From NCBI GenBank assembly GCA_021399435.1, contig JAJTUP010000005.1, forward strand, positions 1,821,937 to 1,885,936: a stretch of DNA of 64,000 bases. Reading direction: 5' to 3'. The notes beneath the pieces are model-generated. The model did no database searches. It saw only the letters and a program-made list of their open reading frames with translations, and was not told the origin of the DNA. Positions within the stretch are counted from its first letter, which is position 1. Each line of letters starts with the position of its first letter. Positions 47,342-58,540 of this stretch are shown here, in pieces. Both the position numbers and the translations under genes were made by a program. The stretch is from Diaporthe sp. PMI_573 (lineage: Eukaryota; Ascomycota; Sordariomycetes; Diaporthales; Diaporthaceae).

Positions 47342-47734
47342 TATAATAATTAAGGTTTCTTAGGTTTTCTAAACCAAAAGATTAGGTCTATATCTAAGAT
47401 ATATAACAAGGTGGTTGATTAAGCAATAGGATTTCTAATAATAATCACAAGCTAATAAAAGCTATTTAGGGTAAATACTTAAATTAACTACTAAAAAGCT
47501 GTCTATATTATCTAGCTATCTAGTAATAAGTATATTCTTATATGTCTATCTCTTTAGTAAGGCTTGCTAGAAGCATTAGTTACTCTTAGCGATTTAGTAT
47601 AGAGGAGTATTAAAAGTACTGGTTGCTTCTGTCGCTCTTTAGTGTTAGATTGCTGGGATTAATTGTCGCTCCAATTAATCTATCTTATCTAATTAGTGAT
47701 TATGTAACTATTGGCTTGGTTCTTTGTGCCGTTC
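47342..47734 (-). repeat. Truncated Gy1 LTR (copy c, 5' LTR)
   Basis: 393 of 473 bp. It stops at GTGCCGTTC, directly followed by the start of the oppositely oriented LTR of copy d. Confidence 0.85.
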
Positions 47735-48207
47735 TATCACGACCCTGATAGAAATAAGACTAACAATTAGTTCTGTAAAGGAACAACCCCACTAGGCCAG
47801 CATACCGGCCAAATGAACGGCACAAGGGACCAAGCCAATAGTTATGTAATTACTAATTAGATAAGACGGATTAATTGAAGTAATAATTAATTCCAGCAAT
47901 TCTATACTAAGGAGCAATAGGAGTAACCAGCATTCCCGACGCTCCCCTATACTAGATTGCCAGGAGCAACTAGTATTCCTAGCAAGCCTCACTAAAGAGA
48001 TGGACATATAAGGATATACTTATTACCAGATAGCTAGATAGTATAGACAGCTCTTTAGTAGTTAATCTAAGTATTTACCCTAAATAGCTTTTATTAGCTT
48101 ATAATTATTATCAGAAACTCTATTACTTAATTAACTACCTTGTTATATATTTTAGACATAAACCCTGATCTATAGTTTAAAAGACCTAGAAAACCTTGAT
48201 TATTATA
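47735..48207 (+). repeat. Gy1 LTR (copy d, 5' LTR)
   Basis: 473 bp from TATCACGACCCTGATAG to TTGATTATTATA. It abuts the inverted truncated LTR of copy c. Confidence 0.88.
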
Positions 48208-48274
48208 TTTTAACTACTCTTATTTATATATTATAATGCAGACTTTAAGCAATACTATACGCAATATTTTTACA

Positions 48275-49560
48275 ATGTCTAGATTTGGAAATAATAACTT
48301 CTAGCAAAACCTTCTATAGGAATTAGACGATACTATTAACAGCAATACCAGTAATAATACTAATAATAACGGCGGGATAACTAACAAACAACTCTAGGAG
48401 TTAGTTAGCAAGGTTAATCACCTCTATACCCTTATAGATAGGTAGGCTAAGTAGAATAAAGAAATAAAAAACCTTAAAAAGAAAGTTACTACCCTTTAGG
48501 CTGCTGCTGCCATTATTAATACCCTAATTCCGACTAAGGAAAATGTTAGGCTTAACAGCCTGACCCCTTATAATAGGACCCTGGGCTAGTTATAATCTTA
48601 CCTTACTTAAGTTAAGGCCTACTAGTATTTTAACTATATAGATAGCTAAGTAAATAGAAAATAAATTATGTACGTAGCCTCATTCCTTAAGGGAAGAGTG
48701 CTTGCCTAGTTTAAACCATACCTTACTAATTTTATTAATACTGAAGAATTTAAGAAATATAAGTAGGAGATTTAAGAGATGTTTAGTAGGTACGAGAATT
48801 ATAAAAACACTCTTTGAGCTCTATTCTAAAATCTTAACAAGGAATAATAGGCCGAGAAGAAGTTGTTAAAACTATAACAAAAAGGCCCAGCCTTGGCCTA
48901 TATAGTAGAATTTTAATAAATCTATGCCTAAGTTAATTCTACCCATAATACTAAGATCTTTATGTTTTACTAAAGACTGAAGGAAGATGTAAAGGACAAG
49001 TTAGCTAGGTATAATAGATCTAATGACTTTCTATAGTATGTTAAACTAGCCATTAAACTCGACAATAGGCTCTATAAGAGACGCTAGGAGAAATACGGTA
49101 TTAATTCTGAACTGTTTTAGTAAAGCAACTAGAAGAATAAGCTTAATATTGGAAAGAGGTATAACTGTAGCAATTTAACCTAATGGGGATAATAATTAGG
49201 CCCCATAAAGCTTGATACCGCGCAATAAAGAGACAAGAGAGACATTAAATGTTATAATTACAACAAGATAGAACATTTTACAAAAGAGTGCTATAGCCTT
49301 AAGAAAAATAGGGATTAAAAGCCTATACCTAAAGGCTCTAGGCAGGCCAATATAATTACCCATACTCGTAGGCTACTATATTTAAAAATACAGCAAACTA
49401 TTACCAAATAATACTGCCGGTATAAAATAAAATAGCACAAACTGTGCCTAGTATACTTAGACCAGGCAATAGAAGATAAAAGAATCCTGTTTAGCATTAC
49501 TCCCTAAAACTTACCTACTAACAACAAACAAGAAGGCAAGTTAAAAATAGGAAAAACAAT
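48275..49560 (+). pseudogene. Gy1 copy d gag remnant with zinc knuckle
   Basis: Begins with the ATG at 48275 (MSRFGNNNF). It includes NTLIPTKENVRLNSLTPYN and FLKGRVLA. The knuckle at 49250-49291 reads CYNYNKIEHFTKEC, that is C-X2-C-X4-H-X4-C with the second Cys changed to Tyr. Numerous TAG codons are present. Confidence 0.78.
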
Positions 49561-51384
49561 CTAATAATAACTATTACAGCTAATACACACAGAACTAGAT
49601 AAGGCTAAAAAAGCCAAGAAACACGCCTTACTCAGCTAGGCAGCCTGCTATAACAACAGCTATACCATATATCTAAGCGACAAAGAAGGAGCCAACTGGT
49701 TTCCTAAGGATATAAGATAATGGCATACCCTAGCTGTAGAAAGACAGAAGAAACTCTTATACAACTTAAAGAAGGAGCTAGTAGGAAAAATTCCCTAAGA
49801 TCTACTTATACCTTAAGTACAATAAGAGAACCTGTAAGTATATTTAGGAAGAGCATCCTTACTGGCCCCTAGAACTAACATTACAGAAGTATTAATTATA
49901 GAACGACCCCTTAAATAAGTAACGCAAGAACCAAAAAAAGAGACTAAAAAAAATAGAGATACAAAAAGAACGTTCCCTTACTATAGTTACCATCCTAGCA
50001 CCTCTTAGGCCTTATATATCTATAATAGATACAGAATCTATATACAGGAGAAAGTAAGTTATAACTAGTTCCCTTAAAGGTACTAAGGGCAGGACATCTA
50101 ATAGACTTACAAAAGAGACGACTTTAAGGGATGGGAACTTAAGAAACAATATAATAATATAGGCTATATAATGTTTTAACTTAAACCACGTATCTTTTTA
50201 GTATATCTATATAACTTTACTAGATAGCATACCTATAAAAATAAAGAATGTTGAGTATATATAGACAACAAGGTTAAAGAGTAGCACTAACTATAGCAAT
50301 AAGGATAGATTCTTAGCCCTATAAAGCCTATAATATAGGAAGAAAGTATATAATAATTTATAGAAGACCTGTAATAATTACAGAGTATTATATAATAAAA
50401 TATTAAAAGTATTAACAAAGTCTTAGAAAAGGATTATAGATAGCCAAAAAACTAGACAAGCTGTCTATAAAACCTTAGATAGTAGGAAAAACACCTATAA
50501 GGTACTTGTATACAATAAATATTGATAACAACTATTAACATTTAAAGATTAGGGTAGAGCTTAGAGCCTATTAATACTATATACTTATTAACAGTAGAGT
50601 ATAAGGGAATTTTATCTCCCTAAAGATGGTAAATAGGTACTACCTTATATAGTACAAAAAGAAGAAACCCTATAGACTTAATATAGTTGACGGTATAAAA
50701 ATTACTTATAGAAACGGCATTATTAATATAGAGACCGATTACCTCTAGGTCTAAATCTAGGACTATATTAAGCAACTTTTATTTAATATTACTAAGACAG
50801 CAGATTATTAGTTAATCCTAGAAATACCTTAGTTAAGAAAGAATAACCCTTAGATAGATTGGACTACTAGCTAGATTTATTAGGCAAACCCTGTTAGTTT
50901 AGCAAAAAAAATAATTGCATATTATAAGGATGAGTAGAGCTTAGTCTCTGAGAACGGTACCTAAATATATGCTTAAACAAGCCTAGCGACTACCTCTTAA
51001 AACAGAGAGAAGGACTTAGTCTTTAGGCAGGCTTTAGAATAGCCTCTAAACAAGCCAATATAATAATAGTATAAACCGGGCGGTTTGCTGTAGACTAACG
51101 AGAAAAACTTACTGTTAAACTAAATATAATGTAAACCCAATAAAGAAGGTGGTCTAATGTAGACTAATATAAGGAAACAATAAATTATACTTGTAATATA
51201 AGAATATATTAAGGAAATCCAACAAGCATTAAAATAAATACAAGAAATCTAGTATACATAATATAAAATAATACCTATAGTTACGGTTACCTTACCTATA
51301 AAGACCTTATAATAAACGCTAAAGGCCTAAAGGATTGGCTTAATAAAGCAAGTTAAGCCTATCTTCTAATAATTTATTGCCTAC
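49394..51384 (+). repeat. Gy1 gag-protease segment, first copy of an internal duplication
   Basis: About 2 kb. It is matched, with many transitions, by 51919-52476 plus 53011 to about 54440, for example SRQ-to-RT linker sequence ending AATAATTTATT in both. A Co1 LTR separates the two copies. Confidence 0.75.
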
Positions 51385-51918
51385 TCTAAAGGTTAGTGGA
51401 TCGAATGGGAGTCAGGTAGCAGTAGGGTGCACTGAGGTCTTGTTGGGACGCTTGAGAATGGTTTGGACAACTTTGCATTGAATTCGAGTGGGCTTCTGTC
51501 AGCCCTCCTCACAGTCCCTCCGACATCGTCTCAACCCTGGGCACGCTGTGGTTGGCTCTGGTGCGCAGATAGGGAGGCTGGAAAATTCGGCCCTCGGACC
51601 CACTATCTTTGGCTTTAAATAACCAGCCAACCCTAACCCTGACAGTAACCAAACTAAATACAGATAAACTTTAGAAATCAGGCTATCTAACAAACTAGGT
51701 TACATGCTTTTTGGGTAAGAAATAAGGGGAATACAGAGGTTCGAAGTTAGGGTCTTACAATAGCCCAAAAAATCGACTCACGGCCACCAAACTCATCTGC
51801 CGGCGCGCACGCCACATAGGCACTTAGCCGAAAAAGTGCCAAGTCTAGGGTAACTCCCTACGTGAAGTCTAGGGTAACCCCTTACGTGCAGCGCCCACAC
51901 AAGCGTTTCCGTTTAACA
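51385..51918 (-). repeat. Co1 LTR at the duplication junction
   Basis: 534 bp, long subfamily, reversed. The flanks CCTAC and CCAAA do not match and come from different Gy1 positions, as expected after unequal exchange between Co1 LTRs. Confidence 0.82.
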
Positions 51919-54440
51919 CCAAACAATACTACCGTTATAAGACAAAATAGTACAAACTATACTTAGTATACCTAGATTAGGCAATAAAAGATAGAAGAAT
52001 CTTATTTAATATTACTCTTTAAAACTTATCTACTAATAATAAATAAAAAGGCGAGTTAAAAACAAAAGAAATAATCTAACAACAACTATTATAGCTAGTA
52101 TATATAAAACTAGACAAGGCTAAAGAAGCCAAGAAATACTCCTTACTTAGCTAGACAGCCTGCTACAATAATAACTACACTATATATCTAAGCGATAAAG
52201 AAGAAACCAACTAGTTTCCTAAGGGTATAGGACAACAGTATACCCTAGCTGTAAAAAGACAAAAGAAACTTCTATATAACCTAAAAAAGAAGCTAACAAG
52301 AAAAATTCTCTAAGATTTACTTATACCTTAAGTATAGCAAGAAAACCTGCAGGTATACTTAAAAAAAGCATTCCTACTAGCCCCTAAAACTAACATTATA
52401 GAAGTACTAATTATAGAATGACCCTTTAAGTAAATAATGTAAGAATTAAGGAAAGAGACTAAGAAAGATAGAGATATGTTAAACGGAAACACTTGTATGG
52501 GCGCTGTATGTAAGGGGTTACTCTAGACTTTATGTAGGGAGTTACCCTAGACTTGGTACTTTTTTGGCTAAGTGTCTATGTGGCATGCGTGCCGGCAGAT
52601 AAGTTTGGTAGCCGTGAGTTGATTTTTTGGGCTATTGTAAGACCCTAACTTTAAACCTCTGCATTCCCCTTATTTTTTATCTAAAAAGTATATAACCTAG
52701 TTTATTAAATAGCCTGATTTCTAAAGTTTATCTGTATTTAGTTTGGTTACTATCAGGGTTAGGATTGGCTGGTTATTTAAAGCTAAAGATAGTAGGTCTG
52801 AGGGCTAAATTTTCTGGCCTCCCTATCTACACACCACAGCTAACTACAGTATGCCTAGGATTAAGACAATGTCGGAGGGACGGTAAGGAGGGCTGACAGA
52901 AGCCTACTTGAATTTAATATAAAGTTATCTAAACCACTCTTAAGCGTCCCAACAAGACCTTAGTATACCCTACTGTTACCTAACTCCTATTTAATCTACT
53001 AACCTTTATAAGATATAAAGAAAACATTTTTTTACTATAGTTACTATCTTAGTACCTCTTAGGCCTTATATATCTATAATAGATATAAAATTTATATATA
53101 AAAAAAAGCAAGCTATAACTAGTTTCTATAAAAATACTAAAGGCAAGATATCTAATAAACTTATAAAAAAGACAACTTTAAAGGATAGAAACTTAAGAAA
53201 TAATATAATAATATAGGCTATATAATATTTTAACTTAATCTATATATCCTTTTAATATATCTATATAACCTTACTAGATAGCGTACCTGTAAGAATAAGA
53301 AATGTTAAGTATATATAGACAATAAGGTTAAAAAATAACACTAACTATAATAATAAAAATAAATTCTTAATCTTATAAAGCCTATAATATAAGATAAAAG
53401 TACATAATAACTTATAGAAGACCTATAATAATTATAAAGTATTATATAATAAAATATTAAAAATATTAATAAAGTTCTAGAAAAAAATTATAGATAGCCA
53501 AAAAACTAGACAAGCTGTCTATAAAATTTTAGGCAGCAAGAAAAATACCTATAAAATACTTATATATAATAAATACTAATAATAACTATTAATATTTAAA
53601 GATTAAGATAAAGCTTGGAGCCTACTAATACTATATACTTATTAATAGTAGAGTATAAAGGAATTTTATTTCCCTAAAAATAATAAATAAATACTACCTT
53701 ATATAGTATAAAAAAAAAGAACCCTATAGACTTAATATAGTTAATAGTATAAAAGTTGCTTATAAAAACAATATTATTAACATAAAGACTAATTATCTTT
53801 AGGTCTAAATCTAAGACTATATTAAATAACTTTTATTTAACATTATTAAAACGGTAGATTATTAGTTAATCTTAAAAATACTTTAGCTAAAAAAGAATAA
53901 CCTTTAGATAAATTAGACTACTAGCTAGATTTACTAAATAAATCCTGTTAGTTTAGTAAAAGAAATAATTATATATTATAAAGATAAATAAAGCTTAGTC
54001 CCTAAAGACAGTACCTAAATATATACTTAAATAAGCCTAGCAACTATCTCTTAAAATAAAGAAAAGGACTTAGTCTCTAGATAGACTTTAAAATAGCCCC
54101 TAAACAAGCCAGTATAATAATAATATAAACTAGGCAGTTTGCTACAAATCGACAAAAAAAGCTTACTATTAAGCTAAATACAATATAAATTTAATAAAGA
54201 GGGGGGTTTAATATAGATCGATATAAAGAAACAATAAATTATACTTATAATATAAAAATATATTAAGGAAATCTAATAAGTATTAAGATAGATATAAGAA
54301 ATCCAATATATATAGTATAAAACGATATCTATAATTATAATTACCTTGCCTATAGAAACCTTATAATAAGTGCTAAAGGCCTAAAAGATTAATTTAGTAA
54401 AACAAGTTAAGCCTATTCTCTAATAATTTATTATCTATCT
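51919..54440 (+). repeat. Gy1 gag-protease segment, second copy of the duplication
   Basis: More heavily mutated than the first copy, and interrupted by the Co1 LTR at 52477-53010. It continues directly into the RT region. Confidence 0.72.
52477..53010 (+). repeat. Co1 solo LTR, duplication AGATA, heavily mutated
   Basis: 534 bp, long subfamily. The duplication AGATA is at 52472-52476 and 53011-53015. It is the most mutated Co1 LTR in the window and ends CCTTTATA, consistent with an original TTTACA end. Confidence 0.88.
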
Positions 54441-57298
54441 ATAGAAAGCCAAGACAATAAAGAAAGATTCTTAAAAATTTATACCCTAGGAATACTATAA
54501 ATACTTAAAGCTATTTTTAGCAATACTTAATACTAGACTATCTAAATATAATAACTAGGATTACAAAATACCCTTAGAACCTAAAAAGATACCTAAATTC
54601 TCTAAAATCTACAGACTTAATAAAATATAATTTAAGATACTTAGAGAATACCTTAACAAAAACCTAGAAAAAAGTTATATCTAACTATCTACTTTATCTA
54701 TAGGATATCCAATCCTCTTTATACCAAAAAAGAACAAAAAGCTATAACTTTATGTAGATTATTACTAACTAAACGACATTACCATTAAAAACCGCTATCT
54801 ACTACCTTTAATTAAGAAACTACAAGACTAGCTACAAGGAGCTTAATAATTTACGGCCCTAAACCTTAAAGGAGCCTATAACTTTATCAAAATAAAGAAG
54901 GATAAAGAATAGAAAATAGCATTTTAAATACGCTATAGATACTTTAAATACCTAGTTATATTATTTAAATTAATTAATACACCAATATTATTCTAAGCTA
55001 TAATTAATTATATTCTTAGAGAATATTTAGACATCTTTATAGTTATATACCTAGACAATATCCTCATCTACTCTAGAATACTTAAAGAATATAAGAAACA
55101 TATATATAAAATACTATAGAAACTCTAGAATATAAAACTCCTAGTTAAACCAGAGAAAAACAAGTTTTATACCAAGAAAGTCAACCATCTTAAATATACT
55201 ATTTAGCCTAGACAAATTGTAATATAAGTATTTAAGATTAAAGCTATCAAACATTAGCCTATACCTATAAACATTAAGAAAGTTTGAGGATTCTTTAAAT
55301 ATATTAACTTCTATAGGCAATTTATTAAAGATTACAAAAAACTCGCAAAACTTCTTACAGACCTTACCAAGAAAGATAAAAAGTTTTAATAGATACAAAA
55401 ATTATAAAATACTTTTAATATAATAATCTAGAAGATTCTAAAAAAACTAATACTAGTTAAAATAGACCCTAATAAAATCTATAAAGTTAAGACTAATGCC
55501 TTAAACTTTGTAATAAAAGGATAACTAAATTAACAAGATAACCAAAACAAACTATACCTTATTATATTCTTCTTAAAAAAGCTTAATAGGCCAAAACTTA
55601 ATTACCCTATATATAATAAAGAACTTATAGCAATAATTAAAGTATTTAAGAAATAACAATACTATCTTATTAGAGCTAAATATTAAGTATAGGTCTACAC
55701 TAACTATAAAAACCTTACATACTTTATAATAACTAAAAAACTTAATAAGCACTAAATTAAATAGATAAAGTTCTTATTATAATTTAACCTTAAAATTACC
55801 TACTATAAGAAATCTAAAAACAGATAAATAGATATATTTAGCAGACAGCTAAACTACCTATAAAAGATTTTACTAAAAATATAGAGTATTTTCTAAGTTA
55901 CCTCTAATAAAGACTTACTACAAAAGCCTTAATAACTAGCAATAATACTCTAAGCTAAAGTTAATTCCAGCTAGAAAAACAAACTTAAGGCAGCCTACTA
56001 AAATATATTCCCTAAAGCCAAAAGACAAATAGTAGAAAATAATAAAATATTATATTAAGAAAGATAACTCTTTATACCTATAAACCTATAGAAGAAACTT
56101 ATTAGATAAATCTACAAAGCCCTAGTATATAGATACTAAGAAATTACGGCAATAATTAAAAGAATTAAATAATACTACTACTTTTTAAAAATAAAGAAAG
56201 AAGTCTAAACAATTATCTAGAACTATAATATATATTATAAAAGCAAGACTATAAAATATAAACCTTATAAACTATTATAACCTCTACTAGTACCTAATAG
56301 ATTATAGTAATTAATTAGCCTAAACTTTATTATTAAACTACTACTTTTAAAAAAACTAATAATAGGTACCTAATATAACAGCATCCTGGTCATAGTCGAT
56401 AGATTTATAAAATATACCTACTTTCTACTATATAAAAAAGCAAGTAATGTAGATAACCTTACATATACCTTTCTATAAACAATTATTAGTAACTATAGCA
56501 TACTATAGGAAATAATATTAAATAGAAAAATAGTATTTACCTCTAACTTTTAGTAATTACTTATAAAATAACTTAGTATAAAGTTAAAGCTATCTATAGC
56601 TTTCTACCTCTAGATAAATAAGTAAACCAAAAGACTAAACTAGATCCTAAAACAATATTTTTATAATTACATTAACTATAAATAAAATAACTAAGTATAG
56701 TTATTACCTATAATATAGTTTGCCTATAATAGTATAAATATAGGTACTATAAAGGTCTCACCCTTCTATATAAACTATAGCTATAAACCGAAAGCCTATA
56801 GAAAACCAATCTCTAGGCTGGAAGTATAATTAGCTATAAAAAGGGTAACTAAAATTTAAAACCTATAAAAAAAGCTTTAGTAAAAACTACTCTTTATATA
56901 GAAACAAATAACAACCTATACTAATAAGAAAAGGTTAAAGAGACTAACCTTAAAAAAAGAGAATAAAGTCTATCTATTCTGTAAAAACATTAAAACCAAA
57001 TAATTAAATAAAAAACTAGACTATAAAAAGATTAGACCATTTAAAATTAAAAAGAAACTATTAAATACTAACTTTAGGCTCTCATTACTAACAAAAATAC
57101 AAATATACCTAATTTTCCATATATTACTCTTAAAACTAATACCAACCCATATATAGCTTAAAATATAAATTAAACTTAATAATAACAAAAAAGAATAGAA
57201 AATAAAGAAGATTCTTAATTTTAGAACATATAATGCTGACACTAAATACCTAGTTAAATAGAAGGACTATAATAATAAAGACAATACCTAAAAACCCC
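54441..57298 (+). pseudogene. Gy1 copy d pol remnant: RT, RNase H, integrase, chromodomain
   Basis: RT at about 54690-55400 shows VDYY*LNDITIKNRYLLP, LNLKGAYNFIKIKK and the active site YLDNILIYSR at about 55043-55076. RNase H includes YPIYNKELIAIIKVFKK. Integrase at about 56390-56660 has VIVDRFIKYT; the second acidic residue now reads LNRK. The chromodomain at about 57190-57300 reads KKILNFRTYNADTKYLV. There are dozens of stops. Confidence 0.8.
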
Positions 57299-57956
57299 TT
57301 AAAAACCTAATAAATTGCTAATAAATACTATAAAACTTTTAAAATTAACAAGAAAATTAGTAGAAACCCCTAGACCGTCTAGATCTAAACCCAAAAAATA
57401 TCAATTAAAAATCCCTGCAGCTCTAAAAGACCGCATATTAGTAGTAACCCAAGCCTCTTTCTTCTAATAATAATGCTCTAACTTAACATCCTCCTCGTCT
57501 AATAATTAAATACTATAATAGAATAACTCAAAAAATTGCTCCTTGGCTTGATACTTTTAGCAATATAAATAGGCCAAGCGGCCTACAGTAGTCTATAGCT
57601 TTGTCTAAAGTAAAAATAACTCCTTCTTAGTATTAATCTCTTTCTTCTCTAAACACTCTTGCTTAAATAGTAAGTATTTTACTATAAAAGTTAGCAAGAA
57701 AAACCTAAATAAAAAAAAAGAACCTACAGGAAGTAGCTACGTTATTTCCATTATAAGACTTTCCAAAACAGATATACTTGCCATACTGTAAGAACTTAAA
57801 GGCAAAATAATAGGCATAATTTGTCTTAAAATAATAAAAACAAGGCATAATCTTGGAAACAATATCTTTCTAGTCAATAAGGTCAGTAAGGGCGGCTTGT
57901 TTATTAAACTTCTTTTAAGTCTTTTCAACTTAACTTTAGGCAACACGCAATAATAT
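57299..57956 (-). pseudogene. Antisense ORF of Gy1 copy d, Zn2Cys6-like
   Basis: Runs from an ATA at 57956 to a TAA at 57299. The first cluster position is Cys and the other five are Tyr (TAT). The frame is lost in the same T-rich stretch as in copies b and c. The start of the region overlaps the end of the chromodomain frame by a few bases on the other strand. Confidence 0.52.
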
Positions 57957-58067
57957 AGTAGAGACAGAAATGTATAAAGAAAGGAAGTATAAGAAAACAT
58001 AAAGGAAACAGGATAAAAAACTTACTTAAATCTTTAAAGATAAAGATACAAGGAAGGAGGGGAATAA

Positions 58068-58540
58068 TATTATAACCCTGACAGAAATAAAACCAATAAT
58101 TGGTTCTGCAAAGAAAGAACCCTACTAGACTAGTATACCGGCTAAATAAATAATACAAGGAACCAAGATATAGGTTATGTAATCACTAATTAGATAAGAC
58201 AAATTAATTAAAGCAATAATTAATCCCAGTAATCCAACACTATAGAGCAATAGGAGCGACTAGTGCTCTAGATACTCTTCTATACTGGATCGCCAGGAGC
58301 AACTAGCGCTTTTGGCGAGCCTTACTAAAGAGATAGACATATAAGGACATACTTGTTACCAGATAGCTAAATAGTATAGACAGCTTTTTAGCAGTTAATC
58401 TAAGTATTTACCCTAAATAGCTTTTATTAGCTTGTAATTATTGTTAGAAACCTTATTACTCAATCAACCGCCTTGTTACATATCTTGGACATAAACTCCG
58501 ATCTACAGTTTAGAAGACCCAGGAAACCTTAATTATTACA
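58068..58540 (+). repeat. Gy1 LTR (copy d, 3' LTR)
   Basis: 473 bp from TATTATAACCCTGACAG to CTTAATTATTACA, followed by GCCTA of Co1. The purine tract AAGGAAGGAGGGGAATAA precedes it. Confidence 0.88.

Larger units (their letters stand above)
39531..47734 (-). mobile_element. Gy1 copy c: chromovirus, minus strand, 5' LTR truncated
   Basis: The 3' LTR is at 39531-40003 (473 bp). The 5' LTR is at 47342-47734, lacking its outermost 80 bp where it meets Gy1 copy d. Its only insertion is a Co1 LTR at 41739-42260. Apart from that it gives the uninterrupted Gy1 layout, about 7.3 kb internal. Confidence 0.87.
47735..58540 (+). mobile_element. Gy1 copy d: chromovirus, plus strand, with internal duplication
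   Basis: LTRs are at 47735-48207 and 58068-58540 (473 bp each). It contains two Co1 LTRs (51385-51918, 52477-53010) and a duplication of about 2 kb of its gag-protease region. Flanks are CGTTC on the left and GCCTA on the right, so there is no target duplication. Its right half is the most AT-rich Gy1 copy. Confidence 0.85.
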
